A stretch of DNA of 13,245 nt from contig JAFDAW010000044.1 in the NCBI GenBank assembly GCA_019313605.1, positions 1 through 13,245 on the forward strand. The letters are read 5' to 3'. Source of the stretch: Deltaproteobacteria bacterium (lineage in GTDB: Bacteria > Myxococcota_A > UBA9160 > SMWR01). Below the pieces are notes generated by a model. It was not told where the DNA came from. It saw only the letters and a list, made by a program, of their open reading frames with translations, and ran no database searches. Positions 1 to 6,331 of the stretch are shown here, piece after piece (positions within the stretch are counted from its first letter, which is position 1; the number at the start of each line of letters is the position of its first letter). The position numbers and the translations under genes are program-made.

Positions 1-360
1 TCGGTTGTCGCAGCTGGGTGAGTTCGAGTGAGTTTTCGCGCAATGCGGGTGAAACAATCGGCGCCAATCATGACCGCTTCTCTGTGAACAGTTCTAGGGG
101 TGCGATGAAAGATCGATGATTCCTTGCGGACAGAGACTAGCAAGCTGAGGCAAAACGGCGCCAAAAGATTGGGGCCAAATCCTCGGCCTCCGCTCCAAAT
201 TGTTCGCGCCGACACCAGGCACCCACTCGGTGACGCAACTTGATTGCCGCGCCAACCCTTCGCGCTCGAACGCGGACTACCGGAGCCCGCTATTGGGCTC
301 GGCTTCGTATTCCAGACGGAATTTTGCCTCGGTACAGCTGCGGAGGAGGGACTTTTGGCC
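1..360. other. No gene recognised; downstream flank of the VWA gene
   Basis: I see no convincing coding region here. The short open frames between 200 and 518 have no Shine-Dalgarno sequence, have arginine- and serine-rich frame-shadow composition, and two of them run into the antisense of the VWA gene. No tRNA cloverleaf is visible. The only structure I can point to is an inverted repeat GAGCCC (283-288) / GGGCTC (295-300) with a 6-nt loop. It lies downstream of the VWA stop on the minus strand, but no T-run follows it on either strand, so it is at best a weak transcription-end signal. Confidence 0.5.
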
Positions 361-1827
361 TCAGTCCTCGACCTCGAGTACGAGGTGCTTGCTGCGCGCG
401 CGGCGGATGCGCGCGGCTTCCAGGGCCAGCAGGCGGTCCTGGTAGGCGCTCGCGTCGAATTCGACCACGAGTAGGCTTTCGCGCTCGTCGCCGTCGCTGG
501 TTCGCGCCTTCACGGTGAGGTGGTTCTCGCCAGGCGAGAGCGGTACCGAGGCGGCGAAGCGCCCGTCGGGCGTGAAGGACAAATAGCCGATCTCCCGATC
601 CGCCACCGCGTTGTGGACCGAGAGCTTTTCGAGATAGGGCATCGGCACGCGTTCCGCGAAGAAGGCCCCGAGATCGGGCGATGGCACGCGCGTGAAGCTG
701 CTCGCGCGATTGGCGAGCATCTCGTCGATGAAGGCCGGCGGTTCTTCGGAGATGCCGCCGAGAGCGAACAGATGCAGTGCCACTCCGCGTACCGCGGCAC
801 TTCGAGCGCGATCGACGTTGCGCTCGCGGAAATCGCGGTCGGCCTGAGCGGCTTGCCCGAACGGGAATCCACCGCGGCCATCGGCCGAAAGCATCACGAT
901 ACGCCGCGCTCCGGGGCGCGCGGCGCCGGGCCAGTTGGGCGGGCGGTAGAGTTCGTCCACGGCGAGCGCGAGTCCGTCGCTGAAACTCATTGGGCCCGCG
1001 CGGCCTCGGTCGATCATCCGCTTCAGCGTTTTTTCGATCGCAGCCGCGTCGCCCGTGAGCGGGAGTTCGCGGTGCGCAAAGAGTTCTTCCGATTCGCCTG
1101 TCGATGTGGTGCTGCTCGCCGCGGGGCCCGGAAAACTGACGATTCCGACGCGAACCTCGCCGAGGCGGTCTCGAATCGAATTGACAAATCTTCGTGCGGC
1201 GCGCACCTGTGCGGAGAGCGGATCGCCGGGCGCCTGTTCCGCGGTCGCATCGTCGCCGCTGGATTCTGCACTCGATGTGTCGATCGCGATGACAACGTCG
1301 TACTCCGCGCCCGCGAGACCGCCGATCCAAACGCTTCCCTCGATCTCCACGTTTCCGTCTGCGTCCGCGATGGTCTCGCCGGGTTTCGGCGTCGAGACGT
1401 GGATCTCGGTTTCGCCGAACCCGCTACCGGTGCGGGCGACGTCGCAGCGCTGCATGACGGTGCTCTCGAAGACGCGCACGCCCACGCTCCAGCCCTCGTC
1501 CCAATCGGAATGGCCGCGTTCGAGGCAGCGCCAGCGGATCTCGTTCAAGAGCACGCCGGCGTCCTCGAGTTGGCAGCTGTCCACGGGGATCACGGGGTGG
1601 CGCGGGTGCTTCGCCCAGCGTTGTTCGTTTCGATCCCAGACTTCGAGCGCAATCTGCTCGCCGCTGCAGAAGTTGCGCGGGTAGAAGACGAATACGGGGT
1701 CCATCGTGCTCCCCCAGGCCATCGCGAGCCCCGGGAGCGCGAGCAGCGCAAACCATGCGAGCAGGGCCAGGGTGGGGCGCACAGCCGCGACGCGCCGCGG
1801 CTGCGGATTTTGGGAGACGGGGGGCAT
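361..1827 (-). CDS. Exported von Willebrand factor A (VWA) domain protein with degenerate MIDAS
   Basis: The protein has 488 aa. A hydrophobic signal peptide lies around residues 17-38 with a plausible AMA|W cleavage site, so it should be periplasmic or exported. Cysteines 54, 85, 101 and 128 precede the VWA domain and could form two disulfides. A short Ig-like strand segment (about 145-170) leads into the VWA domain (about 176-385): YDVVIAIDTSSA (D183, S185), RVGIVSFPG, a MSFSDGL segment near 280-285, and RRIVMLSADG. The metal site is imperfect: the canonical DxSxS reads DTSSA, so the last Ser is Ala187. A C-terminal bacterial-Ig-like segment (about 400-460, FTPDGRFAASVPLSPGEN) follows. The ATG at 1827 has no obvious Shine-Dalgarno sequence; a GTG at codon 16 would still keep the signal peptide. 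Substrate and partner are unknown; adhesion or scaffold roles are usual for the family. Confidence 0.85.
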   Translation of the reverse strand: MPPVSQNPQPRRVAAVRPTLALLAWFALLALPGLAMAWGSTMDPVFVFYPRNFCSGEQIALEVWDRNEQRWAKHPRHPVIPVDSCQLEDAGVLLNEIRWRCLERGHSDWDEGWSVGVRVFESTVMQRCDVARTGSGFGETEIHVSTPKPGETIADADGNVEIEGSVWIGGLAGAEYDVVIAIDTSSAESSGDDATAEQAPGDPLSAQVRAARRFVNSIRDRLGEVRVGIVSFPGPAASSTTSTGESEELFAHRELPLTGDAAAIEKTLKRMIDRGRAGPMSFSDGLALAVDELYRPPNWPGAARPGARRIVMLSADGRGGFPFGQAAQADRDFRERNVDRARSAAVRGVALHLFALGGISEEPPAFIDEMLANRASSFTRVPSPDLGAFFAERVPMPYLEKLSVHNAVADREIGYLSFTPDGRFAASVPLSPGENHLTVKARTSDGDERESLLVVEFDASAYQDRLLALEAARIRRARSKHLVLEVED

Positions 1828-1835
1828 GGGTCCCG

Positions 1836-1841
1836 ATTATA
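1836..1841 (-). promoter_or_regulatory. Candidate -10 element just before the VWA gene
   Basis: On the minus strand the sequence reads TATAAT, a perfect sigma-70 -10 hexamer, unusual in this GC-rich setting. Only 8 nt separate it from the ATG at 1827, so a transcript starting at the usual distance would be almost leaderless. That fits the missing Shine-Dalgarno sequence. The -35 region is poor (about TTCCCT at 18 nt spacing), which keeps confidence low. Confidence 0.35.
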
Positions 1842-1957
1842 GACCGCCGTGCGATCTTCAGGGAAGCCTCTTCTCGGGCCGTGCTGTGGCCGGGGAGGGC
1901 CTCCCGCTGCGGCGGGCCCGTCAGGCCGGCTCCGAGCGGCTCGACGCGCAGGTGCGT

Positions 1958-1967
1958 CTATTTCTTC
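1958..1967. repeat. Left copy of the target-site duplication CTATTTCTTC
   Basis: This is identical to 2108-2117. Read on the minus strand it is GAAGAAATAG, the final Lys-Lys-stop of the lysine-rich gene, here stranded on the far side of the inserted element. A second copy of a gene's terminus beyond a terminal inverted repeat is best explained by staggered-cut insertion. Confidence 0.7.
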
Positions 1968-2108
1968 GGATGTGTCCCGAAGATTGTGCTCGCTGTGAAG
2001 ATTGCGCTGTCACGGCAGCTACTTCCGCCCACGCTACGGCACCCATTTTCCAAGGTCCCGATCTCACAGAGGCTTGATCGCGATCAGCACAATCTTTGGG
2101 ACACAACC
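1968..2108. mobile_element. MITE-like non-autonomous element with terminal inverted repeats and target duplication
   Basis: The left end (1971-1990) reads TGTGTCCCGAAGATTGTGCT. The right end (2086-2105) reads AGCACAATCTTTGGGACACA, its reverse complement at 19 of 20 positions. Pairing continues at 1968-1969 with 2107-2108 (one mismatch between), giving 23-bp termini with two mismatches. Immediately outside lies a direct repeat, CTATTTCTTC, at 1958-1967 and 2108-2117, which fits a 9 or 10 bp target-site duplication; base 2108 fits either repeat. The 140-141 bp interior has no credible ORF, so it would need a transposase in trans. A sub-terminal repeat of AGATTG(T/C)GCT occurs at 1981 and 1999. 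The target is the last codons and TAG stop of the lysine-rich gene. I cannot name the IS family. Confidence 0.72.
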
Positions 2109-2557
2109 TATTTCTTCTGTGCGGCTCGCCTGACCCGCTTGACAGTTCGCTCGACCTCGTTGCGCGCGCGTGTAGACATCTTGCGCCACTCTTGCTGGCC
2201 GCGCGCTTCGAGGGCGCCGAGGTGGTGGCTCGCATCCCGAACCACGCGCGTCAGGCTCCGACGCGTATCCTTGCCAGCGGTCTCGATCTGCTTCTCGATC
2301 GCGTTGAGGTCGCGGCGAAGTTGATTCGAGAGGGCCTTCAGGGATTTGGGGAGTTCTTCGCCCAAAAGGCTGGAGGCTGAGATGCGCCGCGTCTTCTTCT
2401 TGCTGGTCTTCTTCGCGGCCTTCTTTGTGGTCGCCTTCTTTCGAGTTGTCTTTTTTGCAGTCGTCTTTTTTGTGGTCGCCTTCTTTCGAGTTGTCTTTTT
2501 TGCAGTCGTCTTCTTCTTGGTCGCCTTCTTTCGTGTCGTCGTTTGTCGAGCGGTCAC
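2108..2557 (-). CDS. Lysine-rich histone H1/AlgP-like protein with amphipathic C-terminal half
   Basis: The protein has 149 aa. Residues 1-57 are almost entirely Lys, Thr, Ala and Arg, with two exact copies of the 15-residue unit TTAKKTTRKKATTKK and flanking partial copies. This resembles AlgP/HctB-type bacterial histone-H1-like tails that bind DNA. Residues 58-149 are a mixed-charge helical region (SLKALSNQLRRDLNAIEKQ and on) that looks amphipathic or coiled-coil and recalls phasin helices; that resemblance is inference only. PhaF-type proteins join a phasin half to an AlgP-like tail in the opposite order. The GTG start at 2557 is supported by an AGGAGG at 2565-2570 with 7 nt spacing. The gene is divergent from the cytochrome gene. 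Its TAG stop lies inside the target duplication of the adjacent element. Likely role: nucleoid or granule-associated DNA binding. Confidence 0.85.
   Translation of the reverse strand: MTARQTTTRKKATKKKTTAKKTTRKKATTKKTTAKKTTRKKATTKKAAKKTSKKKTRRISASSLLGEELPKSLKALSNQLRRDLNAIEKQIETAGKDTRRSLTRVVRDASHHLGALEARGQQEWRKMSTRARNEVERTVKRVRRAAQKK
2424..2512. repeat. Tandem 45-bp coding repeat
   Basis: Positions 2424-2467 and 2469-2512 are essentially identical with a 45-bp period, each encoding one 15-residue lysine-rich unit of the histone-like protein. A third, diverged partial copy begins near 2517. The near-exact nucleotide identity, rather than only amino acid similarity, suggests recent duplication by slippage or unequal recombination. 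Confidence 0.85.
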
Positions 2558-2725
2558 TTTTGGACCTCCTCTGTGCTCAAACCGTGGTCTTGGGGCTCAC
2601 GGCGCCGAGTCGCCTCGGCTGACACGTGCATTGTGCAATACATCTGGCTAAGTAACCAAAGCAAAACGCTCAATGATGCTTCGGTGCTGGGGAGTCTTGC
2701 CCCACGGACTGGCAGAGGAGATCCG
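2558..2725. promoter_or_regulatory. Divergent intergenic region between histone-like and cytochrome genes
   Basis: Both promoters should lie within these 168 bp because the two genes point away from each other. Visible structure: a perfect hairpin GCCGAG-TCGC-CTCGGC (2604-2619), a small dyad ATTGTGCAAT (2629-2638), and a GGGG/CCCC hairpin (2689-2703) just before the cytochrome ribosome-binding site. I cannot assign convincing -35/-10 pairs on either strand. Confidence 0.45.
2714..2720 (+). promoter_or_regulatory. Ribosome binding site fixing the cytochrome start
   Basis: AGAGGAG lies 5 nt before the ATG at 2726. It favours this start over the open upstream extension that begins at 2543, which would bury the lipoprotein signal some 60 residues inside the protein. 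Confidence 0.8.
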
Positions 2726-5062
2726 ATGGATCGATATAAGGGGCTCCTCGCGATCGCCGCAATCGCCGCACTGACCGCGTGCGGTGATCGATCGGAGCCG
2801 GGTGAGAGTGGGACGGAATCTTCAGCCGCTCCGCTCGGCTTTGTGGGGGGCAAGGCTTGCGAGCCCTGCCACGTCGCCGAGTACGAGCTGTGGAAGGGCT
2901 CGCATCACGACCTCGCGATGCAGATCGTGGATGAGACCACCGTGCTCGGCGATTTCGATGGCGAGCAGTTCACCCATTTCGGCGTCACCTCCACTTTTTT
3001 TCAGCGCGATGGAAAATTCTTTGCGCGCACGGATGGGCCCGATGGCGAACTCCACGATTACGAGATCGCGTATGTGTTCGGCTTCGACCCGCTCCAGCAA
3101 TACCTGATCGAATTTCCGGGTGGGCGCCTTCAGGCCTTGAGCGTGTGCTGGGACAGTCGGCCCGAGAGCGAAGGTGGTCAGCGCTGGTTCCACCTCCACC
3201 CAGATGATCCAGTCCCTCACGGCGACGTTCTTCATTGGACCGGGCCGAACCAGAACTGGAATTACATGTGCGCCGATTGCCACTCGACGAAGCTCCGGAA
3301 GAACTACCTCGCAAGTGAAGACCGCTACGACACCAGCTGGGAGGAAATCAACGTCTCGTGCGAGGCGTGCCATGGTCCGGGATCGGTTCATCTGGCGTGG
3401 GCAAACGCTCGCGCGGAATCGGGCATCGAAAATGAGCTCGCGTTCGATCTCAGCAATCCCGACGACGGTCTGACGGTCGACCTCCGCAACGACGGCCTCT
3501 GGCGCTTCGATAGCGACGAAAAGTTCGCACACCGCACGCCGGAAAAGGGGGCGGATGCGCAGCTCGATACCTGCGGGCGCTGCCATTCGCGCCGTGGCGT
3601 GTTGCACCCGGAGACGGTTCGTGGACAGTCGCTTCTCGACACCCACCGTCCGGCGCTGCTCGACGAGCCGCTCTATTACGCGGACGGTCAGATTCTGGAC
3701 GAGGTCTACGTCTGGGGTTCCTTCCTCCAGAGTCGGATGCATGCCGCGGGGGTCGTCTGCACCGATTGCCACGAGGCCCACGCGCTGCAGCCGCCCGAAA
3801 AAAGAGACCTGGTCTGCCTCGGTTGCCACCGCGCGGATGTGTACGCGGTGCCCGAACACCACCACCACAAATGGGAATCGACCGGTGCGAGTTGCGTCGC
3901 GTGCCACATGCTCGCGCGTTACTACATGGGTGTGGACTTGCGGCACGACCACAGTTTCCGGATTCCGCGTCCGGACCTCACACTCACGCTCGGTAGCCCC
4001 AATACCTGCACGGACTGCCACGCGGACCAAACGGTGGAATGGTCGGCCGAAGCTAACGAGCGCTGGTATGGGACCGAGCTTTCCGAAAAACCCCATTATG
4101 GGCAGGTTCTTCAAGCGGGCAGGGCGGGCGCGCCCGGGGCCGCGCGCGCGCTCGCCGAACTGGCGAACGAGCCGACGGTGCCCGCGATCATTCGCGCGAC
4201 GGCCCTGCACATGCTGCCCCCCGCCCCGCAGACCGCGGATGCGGTGCGGCGCGGGCTTGGGGATGCGAACCCGCTGGTTCGAGACGCGGCGCTGGAAGCC
4301 ACGGAAAGCCTCGAGCCGCGCTTGCGGTTGCAACTCGTTCGCCAACTGCTGAGCGATCCGGTGTTGAGCGTTCGGATCCAGGCGGCGCGCATGATGATCA
4401 TGGTTCCTATAGAACTCTGGGACCCGAGCGATCGCGCGAGACTCGAACGGCCCCTCGCCGAATACCGCGCCGCGCAGATAGAAAACGCCGACCGTCCCGA
4501 GGCCCGCGTGAATCTTGCCGTACTCGCGGTCGCGGTGGGTGAACTGGAGCTGGCCCGCACCGAGTATGAAACCGCACTGCGGCTCGGCCCGTGGTTCGTG
4601 CCCGCCTACGTGAATCTCGCGGACCTGTATCGCCAGATCCAACGCGACGACGAGGCCGAGCGCATCTTGCGAACGGGTCTCGAGCAAGTGGGAGACAGCG
4701 CGGAACTTTCTCATGTGCTCGGTTTGACGCTGGTCCGCCAGGGGCGGGTCCCCGATGCCATCGCCGAGCTCTCTCACGCGGCGGAGTTGGCGCCCGAATA
4801 TCCGCGCTACGCCTACGTCTATGGGATCGCGCTGAACTCGGTGGGAGAAGCCGATCGCGCGCGGAGTGTGTTGGACGACGCGTATCGCCTGCACCCGGGT
4901 GACCAGTCGCTGTTGACCGCGCTCGTCACCATGAGTCGCGACGTCGGAGATTGGGAAGCTGCGCTCAGGTATGCGCTGGATCTGGTCGAATTGATTCCCG
5001 AAGATCCGGGAGCTCGCCAGCTGCTTGCCGAGATCCAATCGAGTCAGGACGGAAAACAGTGA
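2726..5062 (+). CDS. Octaheme c-type cytochrome lipoprotein with HEAT-like and TPR repeats
   Basis: The protein has 778 aa. The ATG at 2726 is chosen because AGAGGAG (2714-2720) sits 5 nt upstream and a lipoprotein signal follows (LLAIAAIAALTAC, lipobox Cys about residue 19). The frame is open further upstream to 2543 but has no signal there. Eight CXXCH haem sites are visible: CEPCH 45, CADCH 182, CEACH 212, CGRCH 283, CTDCH 345, CLGCH 364, CVACH 390 and CTDCH 428. A His-rich HHHH near 377-380 and other histidines could supply distal ligands. About 465-555 looks HEAT-like, and about 590-770 holds four or more TPRs. The haem part, with its WTGPNQNWNYMCADCH and VSCEACHGPG segments, resembles the widespread cytochrome c554-type multiheme/TPR family. 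Likely role: periplasmic electron transfer with a protein-docking tail; the substrate is unknown. The SGNH gene follows after 90 bp. Confidence 0.93.
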   Translation: MDRYKGLLAIAAIAALTACGDRSEPGESGTESSAAPLGFVGGKACEPCHVAEYELWKGSHHDLAMQIVDETTVLGDFDGEQFTHFGVTSTFFQRDGKFFARTDGPDGELHDYEIAYVFGFDPLQQYLIEFPGGRLQALSVCWDSRPESEGGQRWFHLHPDDPVPHGDVLHWTGPNQNWNYMCADCHSTKLRKNYLASEDRYDTSWEEINVSCEACHGPGSVHLAWANARAESGIENELAFDLSNPDDGLTVDLRNDGLWRFDSDEKFAHRTPEKGADAQLDTCGRCHSRRGVLHPETVRGQSLLDTHRPALLDEPLYYADGQILDEVYVWGSFLQSRMHAAGVVCTDCHEAHALQPPEKRDLVCLGCHRADVYAVPEHHHHKWESTGASCVACHMLARYYMGVDLRHDHSFRIPRPDLTLTLGSPNTCTDCHADQTVEWSAEANERWYGTELSEKPHYGQVLQAGRAGAPGAARALAELANEPTVPAIIRATALHMLPPAPQTADAVRRGLGDANPLVRDAALEATESLEPRLRLQLVRQLLSDPVLSVRIQAARMMIMVPIELWDPSDRARLERPLAEYRAAQIENADRPEARVNLAVLAVAVGELELARTEYETALRLGPWFVPAYVNLADLYRQIQRDDEAERILRTGLEQVGDSAELSHVLGLTLVRQGRVPDAIAELSHAAELAPEYPRYAYVYGIALNSVGEADRARSVLDDAYRLHPGDQSLLTALVTMSRDVGDWEAALRYALDLVELIPEDPGARQLLAEIQSSQDGKQ

Positions 5063-5080
5063 GTCGAAGCGGAAAACAGC
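5041..5080 (+). repeat. Imperfect 20-bp tandem duplication across the cytochrome stop codon
   Basis: Units 5041-5060 and 5061-5080 match at 15 of 20 positions and share CGGAAAACAG exactly. The TGA stop of the cytochrome gene (5060-5062) spans the junction. It may be a small local duplication or chance. Confidence 0.45.
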
Positions 5081-5152
5081 GGATCACAAAGTAAGATAGG
5101 TCAGAGAGAAGGACGATAAGCCCGGTGGGGAACAACAGGGTGGGGGGGAGAA

Positions 5153-6247
5153 GTGTCGAGCATTCGAGCCATTGTGAGCAATCTGCTTTCCATGGTGATC
5201 AGTCTGCTGGTGCTTGCGATCCTGCTCGAGCTGGGTCTGCGGGCGGTGTATTTTTCAGCAGATCCACGCGTGCTCGTGTATCCGCCGGTCGCGAACGGCA
5301 TCAACGGACTGCAGGATTCCGATTTCGATTCGGAAATACCGCCTGGCGAATTTCGCATTCTCGCGTTGGGGGCGTCTGCGTTCATCACGCGGAATTTCCA
5401 GCCACAGATGCAGGCGCTGCTCAACGAGAATCCGCTGTTCGCCGAGCAGGACTTGAAGGTTCGCCTGGTCTCCGCGGGTATCCCCGCACACATGACCTAC
5501 GACTCGCTCTGGAAGTACCGCTATTGGTACGACGGCTACGACTTCGACCTGGTGATGTTCTATCACGGGATCAACGATGCGCGGGCCAACAACTATCCGC
5601 GGGATGTCTTTCGGGATGACTACGCGCAGTTCAGTTACTACCATCGCTTCCAGCCGGCCTTCGATTGGATCGAGCAGCACCCCCGGTTGTCGCGCTCGTT
5701 TCTCGTCAGCTGGGTGATGAAGCTCTCGCTCGGTGCCAAGACGATCTTCGCGCCCGAATTCGAGCGGGAGGCCCCGTACAACAACCCACTCGACGATCCC
5801 TGGCGCGCCGAAGCCGGCGATTTGAAGACGCCTCCCGTATTTGCGCGCAACGCCGAAGCGGTAATGGAATTGGCAGCGGAGCGGGAGGATCCCTTCCTGC
5901 TGCTCACCTACACCTACTACGTGCCCAAGGGCTATTCGAACGAGCGCTTCCTCGCGGGAGAACTCGACTATTCGTTTGCGGAGGAGAGCGTCGCGACGGA
6001 AGTCTGGGGATGGTCGCATCACGTCCAGGCGGCAATCGAAGCCCACGACGGTGTGATCCGCAGGATTGCGGCCGAGCATCCCGAAGTGCTCTTCTTCGAC
6101 ATGGAGCGCTTCATGCCCAAGGACGGTGAGCACTTCATCGACATCTGTCACTGGACGGATCTGGGTCAGGCGAGGTTCGCAGATGGAATCGTCAAGGCCC
6201 TGAAGAGCAAGCCGGAGATCGTTCAGCGCGCAGTCGATCGGCGCTGA
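5153..6247 (+). CDS. Membrane-anchored SGNH/GDSL-type hydrolase family protein
   Basis: The protein has 364 aa from a GTG start preceded by GGGGGGGAG. One N-terminal hydrophobic segment (about residues 8-33) serves as an uncleaved anchor or signal, placing the catalytic domain outside the cytoplasm. SGNH blocks are recognisable: ILALGAS with candidate nucleophile Ser75 (Gly-Ala-Ser in place of GDS), SAGIPA (about 107-112) as block II, GIND (139-142) as block III with Asn141, and DICH (Asp330, His333) as block V. The catalytic set is therefore complete. Family members act as esterases, or as acetyl-transfer or de-acetylation enzymes on cell-envelope glycans and lipids; the substrate cannot be read here. 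The gene follows the cytochrome gene by 90 bp on the same strand and converges on the beta-barrel gene, so it could share the cytochrome transcript or be functionally tied to the polysaccharide genes. Confidence 0.85.
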   Translation: MSSIRAIVSNLLSMVISLLVLAILLELGLRAVYFSADPRVLVYPPVANGINGLQDSDFDSEIPPGEFRILALGASAFITRNFQPQMQALLNENPLFAEQDLKVRLVSAGIPAHMTYDSLWKYRYWYDGYDFDLVMFYHGINDARANNYPRDVFRDDYAQFSYYHRFQPAFDWIEQHPRLSRSFLVSWVMKLSLGAKTIFAPEFEREAPYNNPLDDPWRAEAGDLKTPPVFARNAEAVMELAAEREDPFLLLTYTYYVPKGYSNERFLAGELDYSFAEESVATEVWGWSHHVQAAIEAHDGVIRRIAAEHPEVLFFDMERFMPKDGEHFIDICHWTDLGQARFADGIVKALKSKPEIVQRAVDRR

Positions 6248-6331
6248 CTCAGGCGTGCAGCGCGACGACCCGTATTACGGCGCGACCGTCCGCATGTGTA
6301 CAGCGTGATTGCCGGTGGGTGTGTAGATCGA
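6248..6331. other. Gap between convergent genes
   Basis: These 84 bp separate the 3' ends of the SGNH and beta-barrel genes. No hairpin followed by a T-run is visible on either strand, so any termination here is probably factor-dependent. Confidence 0.4.

Noticed and set aside
283..300. GAGCCC/GGGCTC inverted repeat as an intrinsic terminator of the VWA gene
   Set aside because: The stem is only 6 bp with no T-run, and lies about 60 bp past the stop. It is too weak to call.
520..1842. A 440-aa open frame on the plus strand
   Set aside because: It is exactly antisense to the VWA gene, lacks a ribosome site and recognisable motifs, and has the composition of a high-GC complementary-frame shadow.
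2543..2725. Upstream extension of the cytochrome frame
   Set aside because: It would place the lipobox around residue 80 and has no ribosome site; ATG 2726 with AGAGGAG is clearly better.
2995..3001. Run of seven T inside the cytochrome gene as a frameshift site
   Set aside because: The frame is intact on both sides (Thr-Phe-Phe-Gln) and haem motifs continue in frame, so no frameshift is needed.
2822..5038. A 738-aa open frame on the minus strand
   Set aside because: It mirrors the octaheme cytochrome gene, whose eight CXXCH motifs and signal peptide prove the plus strand is coding. Long antisense frames are expected at this GC bias.
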